Assembly (NCBI RefSeq): GCF_900604485.1
Contig: NZ_UWOP01000001.1
Span: 791,501 to 855,500, forward strand
DNA from: Enterococcus mediterraneensis
GTDB lineage: Bacteria > Bacillota > Bacilli > Lactobacillales > Enterococcaceae
Direction: 5' to 3'
DNA: 64,000 bases
Of this stretch, positions 16,506 through 24,098 are shown piece after piece. The translations under genes and the position numbers were made by a program. How positions within the stretch are numbered: the stretch's first letter is position 1; every line of letters starts with the position of its first letter. The notes beneath the pieces are model-generated. The model searched no databases. It was given only the letters and a program-made list of their open reading frames with translations, and was not told where the DNA came from.

Positions 16506-16676
16506 TTATTTTAAGATCCAACCGAATACCGAGCGGACGACTGTATCCATAACATAGAACATTACAGCAAAAATGATCGACGTTTCGATTACAATTAACG
16601 TATCTTTCCGCAGTTGTTTTTTAGACGGCCATGTGACTTGTTTCATTTCATCAATGACACTACGAATGAATTTCAT
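16506..16676 (-). CDS. secE: Preprotein translocase subunit SecE
   Basis: Small essential subunit of the SecYEG protein-export channel. I translated it by hand: 56 residues, start MKFIRSVIDEMKQVTWPSKK. It carries the family VTWPSKKQL amphipathic motif and one membrane helix (about residues 28-50, IVIETSIIFAVMFYVMDTVV). This is the single-helix short form normal for Firmicutes. The AGGAGG site is 8 bases upstream. It lies 12 bp after rpmG and ahead of nusG, the conserved neighbourhood. Confidence 0.96.
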   Translation of the reverse strand: MKFIRSVIDEMKQVTWPSKKQLRKDTLIVIETSIIFAVMFYVMDTVVRSVFGWILK

Positions 16677-16688
16677 TGCTTTTGCCTC

Positions 16689-16841
16689 CTATTTCGTTTC
16701 TCGATGAAGCGTATACTTATTACAGTATTTGCAGAATTTGTTGATTTCTAAACGTTCTCCCTGTTTTCCTTCGCTGACTGATTTCGTATAGTTGCGGGAA
16801 CCGCAGACAGAACAGGCTAAGGCTGCTTTTTTCGTTGCCAT
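16689..16841 (-). CDS. rpmG: 50S ribosomal protein L33
   Basis: Ribosomal protein L33, translated by hand: 50 residues, [20 protein letters not shown] at the start and [15 protein letters not shown] at the end. Both CxxC pairs are present (CSVC and CKYC), so this is the zinc-binding C+ form. AAGGAGG lies six bases before the ATG. It is the first gene of rpmG-secE-nusG, with a canonical promoter at 16877-16905. Confidence 0.96.
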   Translation of the reverse strand: MATKKAALACSVCGSRNYTKSVSEGKQGERLEINKFCKYCNKYTLHRETK

Positions 16842-16876
16842 CTTTATGCCTCCTTGCATACACAATCGTACAACTT

Positions 16877-16905
16877 AAATTATCATGTTTCTTTTTTTCT
16901 GTCAA
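16877..16905 (-). promoter_or_regulatory. Sigma-A promoter of rpmG-secE-nusG
   Basis: Minus-strand -35 TTGACA (16900-16905), 17-bp spacer, -10 TAATTT (16877-16882), 36 bp ahead of the rpmG start. Confidence 0.8.
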
Positions 16906-16982
16906 TCATAGGAATAATTTAGGTATTTTTTTTAAGTTATGCTATTATTAAATTGTTAAAATGGAACATGGAGGGGTTTTTT

Positions 16983-17624
16983 ATGCTATTAAAAACAATG
17001 GTCTATAAGAAAAAAGATTTGACGACAGTCAAAGAAACCAACACGCTGGAAGAAGCGTTAGAAATTCTCGAAGACTCAGGTTTTCGCTGTGTCCCGATTT
17101 TAGATGAAACCGGAAAAATTTTCCGCGGCAATATCTATAAAATGCATATCTATCGTCATAAAGCAAATGGCGGCGATATGACACTGCCTGTTACTCACTT
17201 ATTGAAAAACGCGACGAAATTCATTTATGTCAATTCATCATTTTTCAAAGTATTTTTTACCATTAAGGAATTACCCTATATCGCTGTTCTTGATGAAGAA
17301 AATCATTTCTACGGCATCTTGACTCACAGTTCACTCCTCAACATGCTTTCTCAATCATGGAATGTAGAACAAGGAAGTTACGTGTTGACGATCGCATCTA
17401 CTGGGAAACAAGGTGATCTGGCTGCTATCTCGAAGATCATTTCAAAACACAGCAGTATCGCCAGCTGTATCACGCTGGATATCGGCAAAGACGAATTCAT
17501 TCGCCGGACATTGATCACATTGCCGGCCAAAACCAGCAAAGAAACTTGCGATACGATCGTGACTCAATTAGAAAACAAAAACTATAAAGTCGTTGAAATG
17601 GAAGACTTGTCCGCCGGTGAATAG
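16983..17624 (+). CDS. CBS-domain protein with C-terminal ACT-like domain (CbpA-like)
   Basis: Cytosolic protein of 213 residues with two CBS motifs. The first is TLEEALEILEDSGFRCVPIL near residues 20-40; the second includes LPYIAVLDEENHFYGILTHS near 90-110. The C-terminal 75 residues look like an ACT-type regulatory fold (GSYVLTIASTGKQGDLAAIS). The CBS-plus-ACT arrangement resembles Listeria CbpA, which binds cyclic di-AMP, so a nucleotide second-messenger role is plausible but not shown here. The ATG at 16983 has GGAGGGG at a good distance; upstream in-frame codons lack one. It stands alone, ending at a strong terminator. Confidence 0.8.
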   Translation: MLLKTMVYKKKDLTTVKETNTLEEALEILEDSGFRCVPILDETGKIFRGNIYKMHIYRHKANGGDMTLPVTHLLKNATKFIYVNSSFFKVFFTIKELPYIAVLDEENHFYGILTHSSLLNMLSQSWNVEQGSYVLTIASTGKQGDLAAISKIISKHSSIASCITLDIGKDEFIRRTLITLPAKTSKETCDTIVTQLENKNYKVVEMEDLSAGE

Positions 17625-17636
17625 ACCGCAAAACAA

Positions 17637-17686
17637 ATCCCAGCGACAGCTGATCAGAGATTGATCGCTGTCGCTGGGATTTTTTA
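17637..17686 (+). terminator. Terminator after the CBS-domain gene
   Basis: Stem CCCAGCGACAGC...GCTGTCGCTGGG with inner GATC pairing, followed by ATTTTTT. Strong rho-independent terminator. Confidence 0.85.
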
Positions 17687-17709
17687 GCAGTCGAGATCGG
17701 CTCGACTGT

Positions 17710-18219
17710 TTACAGTCTTTTTTCGAACTGCAATGATTTATCTAAAATGAACATGACTGGTGCAGAGATCGCCATAACGATAAATTCGCTCAGCGCCAAA
17801 CTGCCGTATGTTGTCCAAAATGCTTTGCCGCCTTCTGGTACCAGCATCAGTGCGATCAAAAACATGCTTGCGGTGAAAAACAGCGTGTTCAGTGCCAAAC
17901 GCCAGTATACGTTTGGTACTCGTTTTTGCAACAGCGCCGTCAAGCCAAGGGCTAAAAGTGTTTGACCGCCGCCGAAGATCACATCTGCGATCCCGAAACC
18001 GAAGAACCAGTTATAGACAACGACTCCTCCTAACACGCCCCACATCAATTTGCGATTGAATACCACCAGATGGTTCAAACTTTCTGAAATACGGAACTGG
18101 ATAGGCCCGGAAGAGACCGGTGCGACCAGAACTGTCAAAGCGATATAAAGCGCCATGATGATTCCGTTAGTGACTGTCAGCATAAGCCGAGCATGTGTTT
18201 TGTTGGTTGACATTTGCAT
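17710..18219 (-). CDS. queT: QueT family queuosine precursor transporter (ECF S component)
   Basis: Membrane substrate-binding subunit of an energy-coupling factor transporter for a queuosine precursor such as preQ1. 169 residues with about five or six hydrophobic helices. Family features are MALYIALTVLVAPVSSGPIQ, FRISESLNHLVVFN and GVLGGVVVYNWFFGFGIADV. It depends on the shared EcfAA'T module, not in this window. A preQ1-I riboswitch at 18234-18275 lies just upstream, which supports the substrate. The ATG at 18219 has AAGGA six bases before it; a second in-frame ATG follows two codons later. Confidence 0.93.
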   Translation of the reverse strand: MQMSTNKTHARLMLTVTNGIIMALYIALTVLVAPVSSGPIQFRISESLNHLVVFNRKLMWGVLGGVVVYNWFFGFGIADVIFGGGQTLLALGLTALLQKRVPNVYWRLALNTLFFTASMFLIALMLVPEGGKAFWTTYGSLALSEFIVMAISAPVMFILDKSLQFEKRL

Positions 18220-18233
18220 AGATTTTCCTTCTT

Positions 18234-18275
18234 TCTCCTAGTTTTGATGACGCGGGATGGTTGATGAACCGCGGA
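18234..18275 (-). promoter_or_regulatory. preQ1-I riboswitch of queT
   Basis: Minus strand: stem CGCGG/CCGCG with loop TTCATCAACCATC, then the A-rich tail TCATCAAAACTAGGAG. It matches the class I layout GGTTC...AC...CC...AAAACTAG that ends in a ribosome-site-like AGGAG. Bound preQ1 should form a pseudoknot that lowers queT expression. Confidence 0.8.
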
Positions 18276-18291
18276 CAAATAATCTGTCTAT

Positions 18292-18558
18292 CTAGCTGGC
18301 TTTTTTTAACGAATGCGTCTTTTCTTTCAACACGATCACATTTCGAGCAGGTTTTGTCTGTTTGATTTGTTGCCGTGTTTTCCGAAGCATCAAGCCATAA
18401 AACACCGTTAACACACTATAACTGATCAATAAACCACCCTGTAAGATCACAAACGTCCATCGTACAGGCAGCGAAAGTCGTAAATGAATGGCTTTTTCTA
18501 AAAAAAGCTGCAGCGCAAATAAGCCGCTAGAAACCCCAATTAAATGATAGTATTTCAT
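18292..18558 (-). CDS. Small membrane protein, unknown function
   Basis: An 88-residue protein that I cannot assign to a family. It has two probable membrane helices, about residues 5-20 (HLIGVSSGLFALQLFL) and 35-58 (TFVILQGGLLISYSVLTVFY). A basic, lysine- and arginine-rich tail from about residue 60 is probably cytoplasmic. TTGAGGAGATATT ahead of the ATG is a good ribosome site, and a TATACT hexamer (18586-18591) is a possible -10. It precedes queT by 73 bp, with the preQ1-I riboswitch in between, so it may share a transcript with queT. A role in precursor uptake is possible but unsupported. Confidence 0.6.
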   Translation of the reverse strand: MKYYHLIGVSSGLFALQLFLEKAIHLRLSLPVRWTFVILQGGLLISYSVLTVFYGLMLRKTRQQIKQTKPARNVIVLKEKTHSLKKAS

Positions 18559-18699
18559 AATATCTCCTCAAAATCAATATAAGATAGTATAACAGACATT
18601 CTTTTTAAACGAAAATATTAACCATTGTTTTTTCACAAAAATATAGGTAGTTTTTTTAAAAAATTCATTAAGAAACAATCATCACATCAGAGTAAGCGA

Positions 18700-18728
18700 T
18701 TGCATTTTTATTAGGAATATGGTATAAA
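18700..18728 (+). promoter_or_regulatory. Sigma-A promoter of the structured RNA region
   Basis: -35 TTGCAT (18700-18705), 17-bp spacer, -10 TATAAA (18723-18728) on the plus strand. It faces a 220-bp stretch with no coding frame but strong pairing. Confidence 0.7.
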
Positions 18729-18732
18729 ATAA

Positions 18733-18955
18733 GTGTAAGGGGTCATAAGAGTTCCCAGTAAAGCAGACGATTTAGGATCTGCAGGAACAGAATTGTTATG
18801 AAACTTAACAAACAGAAGAAGGACGTGGGAATTTGAGTTACTCCTTACTAATCGAACAGGGTCTAGTGAGTTTTTCCTAGTATTTCTTGAGTGGACATAA
18901 GAACCTTAAGAAAATACCAAAATGGAAAAAGTAACCTCACTAGATCTTTTTTTGT
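18733..18955 (+). ncRNA. Putative structured non-coding RNA of unknown class
   Basis: No known RNA family recognised. From a sigma-A promoter the transcript can fold into two domains. Domain 1: GTAAGG (18735) pairs with CCTTAC (18843) and TTCCCA (18752) with TGGGAA (18826), closing two inner hairpins, GCAGA...TCTGC (18763-18782) and TTGTTA...TAACAA (18793-18811). Domain 2: GGTCTAGTGAG (18860) pairs with CTCACTAGATC (18936) and encloses TTTTTCC/GGAAAAA and GTATTT-CTT/AAGAAAATAC. It then runs into seven T residues, so it ends as an intrinsic terminator. The lipid kinase downstream has its own candidate promoter, so this looks free-standing. A leader role is the alternative. No T-box, 6S or SRP signature was seen. 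Confidence 0.45.
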
Positions 18956-18965
18956 ACTCTTTTAC

Positions 18966-18994
18966 TTTCCAATCCAACTCGCCTCTGTTACAAT
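18966..18994 (+). promoter_or_regulatory. Candidate promoter of the lipid kinase gene
   Basis: -35 TTTCCA (18966-18971), 17-bp spacer, -10 TACAAT (18989-18994), 41 bp ahead of the ATG and just downstream of the RNA terminator. Confidence 0.5.
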
Positions 18995-19035
18995 GTTTAA
19001 CATTGAGATTTCCACTAAAACAACGGAGCATGCTA

Positions 19036-20007
19036 ATGAAATTCCACTATCATTTATTAATAAATCAAGCATCCGGCAGCGGTCACGGCAAAAAGACAGG
19101 TGAGCGGATCGCTAACTTATTGAAGAACAAAAATTTTCAATATACGGCCTATTATACTGAATACGCCGGACATGAACATGAGATCATCAAAGATCTTGTA
19201 GAAACTACGTTGATCCCCTGGACCGAAGAAACTCCCGAAATGATCGGCGATGGGTATTTTCCGCTTTTGATCGTCATTGGCGGTGACGGTACACTTCACC
19301 AAGTGATGAATCAATTTTATCATTTAGGCGCTGAATTACCTATCGCCTATATTCCAGCCGGTTCCGGCAACGATTTTGCCCGCGGAATCGGACTGCCTCG
19401 GGAGCCTGAGCAGGCGTTTTGGCGCATCGCTAAAGCCCAAGCACCGCAATCCATAAATATTCTAACCTATGAAGAAAAGATCCAAGAAGAAAAAGGGGTC
19501 TTTGTGAACAACGTAGGCATTGGCCTAGACGCCGCTATCGTCCATGCGACGAATGAATCTGGAACTAAAGAAAAGCTGAACAAATACAATTTAGGTTCTC
19601 TATCCTACATTGTATCGGTCTTGAAAGTCTTATTCACACAAAAAGGATTCCCAATCTTGGTAGAAATCAACGGAAAAGAATATTCCTTTGAAAAAGCCTT
19701 CTTATGTACCACCACCAACCACCCTTACTTTGGCGGCGGTGTCGCGATCGCTCCTTCCGCAGATGTAACAAAAAGCAACTTGGATCTAGTCATCGTCGAA
19801 CGGATCTCTCTATTCAAAATTTTAGGATTGATCTTTAAATTATTGCGAAAAAAACATACAACCTCCAAGCATTTCCACCAATTTACCGGCAATCGGCTGC
19901 AAATCGTCTCACCGGTCCCTCAATACGGACAAGCCGATGGTGAAGTATTGGGTCACCGTTCTTTCGATATTACCTTTGCTACTAAAAAACAACAGATCTG
20001 GTATTAA
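19036..20007 (+). CDS. Diacylglycerol kinase family lipid kinase
   Basis: Lipid kinase of the DAGK catalytic-domain superfamily (DgkB/YegS/BmrU type), which phosphorylates a lipid such as diacylglycerol at the membrane. 323 residues. It starts MKFHYHLLINQASGSGHGKK; the ATP-binding GGDGTLHQVMNQ is at about 82-93, followed by IPAGSGNDFARG. The C-terminal domain begins around residue 140 and contains CTTTNHPYFGGGVAIAPSA and GQADGEV. The ATG at 19036 was chosen because ACGGAG is at the right spacing; an ATG two codons earlier is too close. An open frame runs further upstream into the terminator of the RNA region and is not credible. DagK rather than BmrU is not certain. Confidence 0.88.
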   Translation: MKFHYHLLINQASGSGHGKKTGERIANLLKNKNFQYTAYYTEYAGHEHEIIKDLVETTLIPWTEETPEMIGDGYFPLLIVIGGDGTLHQVMNQFYHLGAELPIAYIPAGSGNDFARGIGLPREPEQAFWRIAKAQAPQSINILTYEEKIQEEKGVFVNNVGIGLDAAIVHATNESGTKEKLNKYNLGSLSYIVSVLKVLFTQKGFPILVEINGKEYSFEKAFLCTTTNHPYFGGGVAIAPSADVTKSNLDLVIVERISLFKILGLIFKLLRKKHTTSKHFHQFTGNRLQIVSPVPQYGQADGEVLGHRSFDITFATKKQQIWY

Positions 20008-20042
20008 TTGATTGGGACAGTACAACCATTAGCAGCTATAAA

Positions 20043-20093
20043 AAAAGAAGACTTTGATGGATCGCTGTCGGCGATTTGTCAAAGTCTTCTTTT
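20043..20093. terminator. Bidirectional terminator between lipid kinase and recD2
   Basis: Stem AAGAAGACTTTGA...TCAAAGTCTTCTT with inner CGC/GCG pairing and flanking A and T runs, between convergent genes. Confidence 0.8.
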
Positions 20094-20108
20094 ATATTTT
20101 TTATAAAA

Positions 20109-22658
20109 TTATTTTTGCAGAAAGACTTCAGGGGTAATGCCTTCCATGCCGATCATGGGATCGACTTTTCCTTCTTCAACCATTTCCAAAGTAAGTATCG
20201 TGCCTGCTAACGGAGCCGTCTCTGTTTTTTCGGCCACTACAGTTGTTTTAGGCTTTTGTTTCGTTTCTGCAGGCGCGTCAGCAAACAATGTAACAGGTGC
20301 CTGTTCTGGGGTAGTTGTTTTCTTTGTTGGTGTTTCTTCGATGATTGCCGCACCAGTATAGGCTTCACCGGTAACTTGTTCTTCGTAAGCGACGATTTTC
20401 CGATGCATGCCAGCCGACAGATGATCCGCTGATAGAATCCGTTCTTTCAATGTTGTCAGTCGAATGGCAGATTCTTGTTGAACGCATGTTTGATAAGCCT
20501 GTTCTTCTCCCAATAAAATCAGCATTTCTTTACTGCGGGTCACGGCTGTATACAATAAATTGCGTTGCAGCATCCGTTGGTATTGGTGGACCATCGGCAA
20601 GATAACCATCCGAAACTCGCTGCCTTGCGCTTTATGGATCGAACAGCAATAAGAAAGTGTGATTTTGTTCCATTCATTGCGGCGGTAGGTTACTTCAGTG
20701 GTATCGAATTGGATGACCAGCTCATCAACTTTATCTTCGGAATCTTTTGCTAATATGATCCCTACGATTTGACCCATGTCACCGTTAAAGACATTCTCCT
20801 CTGGTGCATTGACTAACTGCAGGACCTTGTCCCCGATCCGATAAACCGTATCGTTCCAATGAACTTCTTTTTTGCTGCCGTCATTAGGATTGAAGATCTC
20901 CTGCATCATTTTGTTCAACGCATCGATCCCAGCCGCCCCGCGATACATCGGCGCCAACACTTGGATATCTTGCGGCGTAAAGCCTTTCGCTTTCGCCTTG
21001 GTGACAATATTGGCGATCAATGGCTCGATCTGGTACGCGTTACAACTGAAATAGGAGCGGTCTTTTTGGTTTCTGGTGAAGTCTGCCGGCAGTTGACCGT
21101 TTTTGATTTCGTGGGCCAACGGGATGATACTGGAGCCGTCCCCTTGTCGGTAGATCTCAGTCAACTCGCATTTTGGCAGATAGTCGATCTGCAGCAGATC
21201 GTGCAGTACCTGCCCTGGTCCGACAGAAGGCAGCTGGTCTTTATCTCCCACAAAGATCACCTGCATATTTGTCGGGATCGATTTGAACAGCGTGTTTGCC
21301 AACCATGTATCTACCATCGACATCTCATCGACGATCAATAAACCGCCCTCTAATTCTTTCGGCGTGACCGAAGCGGCTTTTTCTCGTCCTGTCAGTCCCA
21401 ACAAACGATGGATCGTACCGCTGGGCAATCCAGTGGTTTCATTCATCCGTTTGGCGGCTCTTCCTGTCGGTGCCGCTAAAAGGATCGGAAACATTTCTTG
21501 AGTATAGCTGCTGGGATCAAGATCCAGATCGTTCAGCTCAGCAAATAATTGGACGATCCCATTGATCACGGTGGTTTTTCCGGTACCTGGTCCGCCTGTC
21601 AAAATAAACAACGGCGAACGGATCGCTTCTTTGATAGCTTTTTCTTGTGAACTGCCGTAAGAGATCTGCAGTCGTTTTTCGATTTTCCGCAGATTTTTTT
21701 CGATCGCTTTTTCGGAATAAGGTATTTTTTTGCGTTTCAATAAACGCTGGATCGAGCTGGCGATGCCCCATTCAGCAAAGTACAGACTGTTTTCGTAAAG
21801 ATTGGTCTCTTCCTGCTGGATCTTGCCTTCTTCTACCAGTTCGATGATGCTGTTGGCTACTTGTTCCGGATGGATCTCCACAGGTCGTGCGGTTTCCAAC
21901 AATTGGATCGTTTGGTTCAGCAGTTTTTCGGCTGGAACAAAGGTATTGCCTGTCTGCAGAGAATGCTGGGTGACTTGGTGCAGAACAGCTGCACGCAGAC
22001 GTTTTTTCGAAGTTGCTTCGATCCCCAACTGCTCGGCTAACGTGTCGGCTTTTTTAAAACCGATCCCTTCAATGTCTTCCACCAATCGATAAGGATTTTC
22101 TTGGATCAGATCCAACGCCTCGTTTTTATAGGCTTGATAGATAGCAAAAGCCAACTGATTGCCAAAGCCGTATCTTCCCAACCCGACGATCACTTGGTCC
22201 ATTCCATGATTGAGTCGGACCGTTTCCAAAATCATCTGCCGCTTCTTTTCCGTCAGCCCGCTGATCTGTTTCAGAAGCTCCGGCTCTTCCAGCATTCGAT
22301 CAATGGCGTGATCGCCAAAATTCGCTACGATTTTTTCAGCGGTCTTTTTCCCAATCCCTGGGAATTTATCGCTGGAAAAATAATTGATCAGTCCATTTTC
22401 CGAGGTAGGCTGTTCTTGCTGGTAGCTGTCCACTTGCAGCTGCAGTCCGTATTTGGGGTGATTTTTCAATTCGCCAAAAAAGCGATAACTTTCCTCTTCT
22501 TGGATATCACCGAACGTTCCGGTGGCAACGATCTCTTTTTCTCGATAATCGGTATTCGTTTCATCCAGATGGATCAGCAGGACTTTATAAAAGTTCGTTG
22601 GATTTTGAAAAAAAATCGCGGCAACTGTCCCCACAAAATAATTTCGTTCGTCTAGCAA
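20109..22658 (-). CDS. recD2: ATP-dependent RecD2-like DNA helicase
   Basis: Superfamily 1B 5'-3' DNA helicase of the RecD2 type, found without RecBC and linked to replication and repair. 849 residues. N-terminal region carries tandem HhH-type repeats (GIGKKTAEKIVANFG; GIGFKKADTLAEQLG). Walker A is ILTGGPGTGKTT at about residue 350-360, Walker B LLIVDEMSMVD, and VFVGDKDQLPSVGPGQVL follows. Later motifs include SYCCSIHKAQGSEFRMVI. The C-terminal 90 residues are a proline- and threonine-rich tail. The start is a TTG at 22658 with AGGAG seven bases upstream. It sits 18 bp after the phosphatase gene, likely co-transcribed with it and trmL. Confidence 0.95.
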   Translation of the reverse strand: MLDERNYFVGTVAAIFFQNPTNFYKVLLIHLDETNTDYREKEIVATGTFGDIQEEESYRFFGELKNHPKYGLQLQVDSYQQEQPTSENGLINYFSSDKFPGIGKKTAEKIVANFGDHAIDRMLEEPELLKQISGLTEKKRQMILETVRLNHGMDQVIVGLGRYGFGNQLAFAIYQAYKNEALDLIQENPYRLVEDIEGIGFKKADTLAEQLGIEATSKKRLRAAVLHQVTQHSLQTGNTFVPAEKLLNQTIQLLETARPVEIHPEQVANSIIELVEEGKIQQEETNLYENSLYFAEWGIASSIQRLLKRKKIPYSEKAIEKNLRKIEKRLQISYGSSQEKAIKEAIRSPLFILTGGPGTGKTTVINGIVQLFAELNDLDLDPSSYTQEMFPILLAAPTGRAAKRMNETTGLPSGTIHRLLGLTGREKAASVTPKELEGGLLIVDEMSMVDTWLANTLFKSIPTNMQVIFVGDKDQLPSVGPGQVLHDLLQIDYLPKCELTEIYRQGDGSSIIPLAHEIKNGQLPADFTRNQKDRSYFSCNAYQIEPLIANIVTKAKAKGFTPQDIQVLAPMYRGAAGIDALNKMMQEIFNPNDGSKKEVHWNDTVYRIGDKVLQLVNAPEENVFNGDMGQIVGIILAKDSEDKVDELVIQFDTTEVTYRRNEWNKITLSYCCSIHKAQGSEFRMVILPMVHQYQRMLQRNLLYTAVTRSKEMLILLGEEQAYQTCVQQESAIRLTTLKERILSADHLSAGMHRKIVAYEEQVTGEAYTGAAIIEETPTKKTTTPEQAPVTLFADAPAETKQKPKTTVVAEKTETAPLAGTILTLEMVEEGKVDPMIGMEGITPEVFLQK

Positions 22659-22676
22659 CCTGCTTCTCCTTCCTTC

Positions 22677-23336
22677 TTATAACAAAGCATCTACTTCTGC
22701 GTCAGATCCCAAAAATCCGGTATCGTTCCAGATTTTTAAGCGATAAGGCAATTTCCGCTGTGGTTCTTCTGCTTCCAGAAGTGTCAAACTGTTGTTGACC
22801 AATCCGCCCATTTCCCGAAGATCCGCCAAGTCTTTTCCTAAAAGCCATTGGATCGCGGCAGTCAAAGACGCGCCATGACCGACAAACAGCAATGGACCTT
22901 TTTCAGCCGCGGCAACTGCTTCAGTCACCACTTTTTCGATACGCGCCAAGGCATCTTGGATCGGCTCCCCATGAAATATACTAGGATCATATTTATCTAA
23001 ATGATGCCGGAGATTCTTTAGTTCTTCCGGATACCGTTCATACATTTCATCAATGAACTGTCCTTCAAGATCTCCCAAACCCAATTCTTTCAATCCATCT
23101 GAAACAACGATCTCTACCTTTTGATCCAATTGTTCAGCGATCCCCATCGCGGTTTTTTGCGCTCGCAAAGCTGAGCTGGTATAGATTTTTTCAAAGGGGA
23201 CCTTTTGCAAATGCTGCCCCAATAAGCGGATCTCTTCATAGCTGTGAGGCAACAAAGGAGAATCCCCCATCATCCCTTGAAATCGTCGTTCGTTGTTCCA
23301 CTCTGTTTTACCATGCCGGGTAAAATATAAATCCAT
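22677..23336 (-). CDS. Histidine phosphatase family protein (phosphoglycerate mutase-like)
   Basis: Cytosolic phosphohydrolase of the histidine phosphatase superfamily, 219 residues. The catalytic RHGKTEWN is at residues 7-14, the second conserved arginine in SSALRAQKTA near 60, the acid donor in ELGLGDLEGQ near 87, and the second histidine in FVGHGASL near 153. Length and motifs fit the GpmB/PhoE-like cofactor-independent phosphatases rather than the glycolytic mutase. AAGGAG precedes the ATG. It lies 12 bp after trmL and 18 bp before recD2. Substrate unknown. Confidence 0.88.
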   Translation of the reverse strand: MDLYFTRHGKTEWNNERRFQGMMGDSPLLPHSYEEIRLLGQHLQKVPFEKIYTSSALRAQKTAMGIAEQLDQKVEIVVSDGLKELGLGDLEGQFIDEMYERYPEELKNLRHHLDKYDPSIFHGEPIQDALARIEKVVTEAVAAAEKGPLLFVGHGASLTAAIQWLLGKDLADLREMGGLVNNSLTLLEAEEPQRKLPYRLKIWNDTGFLGSDAEVDALL

Positions 23337-23348
23337 CGTGATGACTCC

Positions 23349-23852
23349 TTAATCCAATTTATCGTTTGGGTAATGATGTGTAAGTTCTAGTTGCGGAAAC
23401 CCTTGTTGTCTCAATGCTTCGTAAATGATCAGCGCCGCAGTATTCGATAAATTCAACGAACGGACATGCTGATCATTCATTGGGATACGCAAACATTTTT
23501 CTTCATTTTTCCGCATGAACTCTTCCGGTAATCCTGTTGTCTCTTTACCGAACAAGAAGAAATGCTCCTGATTGTCAGCGTAATCCACGTCACTATAAAC
23601 ACGATTAGCGAATTTAGTGATCAAATGAAGTTGTCGATCCCCTAAAAAAGTCAGAAAGGCTTCTAGATTCGCGTGGTATGTAATATCCACATCGTGCCAA
23701 TAATCCAAGCCGGCTCTTTTCAAATGCTTGTCATCTGTTGAAAAGCCTAATGGTTCGATCAAATGCAGCGGTGTATTGGTAGCGGCACAGGTTCTTGCGA
23801 TATTTCCTGTATTTGCCGGTATTTGCGGTTCAAATAAAACAATATGATTCAT
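23349..23852 (-). CDS. trmL: tRNA (cytidine/uridine-2'-O-)-methyltransferase TrmL
   Basis: SPOUT-class methyltransferase that 2'-O-methylates the wobble base (position 34) of tRNA-Leu. About 167 residues, normal for TrmL. It starts [20 protein letters not shown]; the knot motifs are [12 protein letters not shown] and [20 protein letters not shown]. The ATG at 23852 was chosen by homology and AAGGGG upstream; an open frame extends to 24068 through a hairpin-rich leader and is not coding. A promoter and three-hairpin leader with a terminator (23925-24045) lie upstream. The gene is followed closely by the phosphatase and recD2. Confidence 0.93.
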   Translation of the reverse strand: MNHIVLFEPQIPANTGNIARTCAATNTPLHLIEPLGFSTDDKHLKRAGLDYWHDVDITYHANLEAFLTFLGDRQLHLITKFANRVYSDVDYADNQEHFFLFGKETTGLPEEFMRKNEEKCLRIPMNDQHVRSLNLSNTAALIIYEALRQQGFPQLELTHHYPNDKLD

Positions 23853-23924
23853 GATAAACGCCCCTTCCAAGTAAAAACATCTATTTTCTACTATACCACT
23901 AAACATCGTTTTTTGGGCATAAAA

Positions 23925-24030
23925 AAAACGTATCGGCTCGGTGTGATCACTGCGAGTCGTTACGTTAGTGAAGCTCTTTTCACTAACTTTTATCAGAACA
24001 GGAACCTGATAAAAACCAATGAAAAAATGA
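23925..24030 (-). ncRNA. Three-hairpin leader or small RNA with intrinsic terminator ahead of trmL
   Basis: Minus strand, in order from the promoter: TTTTATCAG...CTGATAAAA, then GTTAGTGAA...TTCACTAAC, then ACGTAACGACTCG...CGAGCCGATACGT followed by eight T residues. The last stem is a terminator about 75 bp before trmL. Either trmL is attenuated here or the region makes a stable RNA of about 100 nt. No known riboswitch class was recognised and no small open frame is convincing. Confidence 0.5.
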
Positions 24031-24039
24031 CTTGACGTA

Positions 24040-24068
24040 AATATATCACTGATATGGAATTTATGCAA
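24040..24068 (-). promoter_or_regulatory. Sigma-A promoter of the trmL leader
   Basis: Minus-strand -35 TTGCAT (24063-24068), 17-bp spacer, -10 TATATT (24040-24045). It drives the structured leader. Confidence 0.7.
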
Positions 24069-24098
24069 CAGTTTCGATGCAAAAAATTCAAAAAATTT

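Noticed and set aside
18733-18955. T-box, 6S, SRP or other known RNA
   Set aside because: No T-box GGTGG antiterminator sequence, SRP loop motif or other class core was found, so it is left as an unknown class.
18922-19035. Upstream extension of the lipid kinase frame
   Set aside because: It covers an RNA terminator and promoter-like sequence; the ATG at 19036 has the ribosome site and the family N-terminus.
23853-24068. N-terminal extension of TrmL
   Set aside because: The stretch consists of hairpins and a terminator, and TrmL homologues start at the MNHIVLFEP-like sequence.
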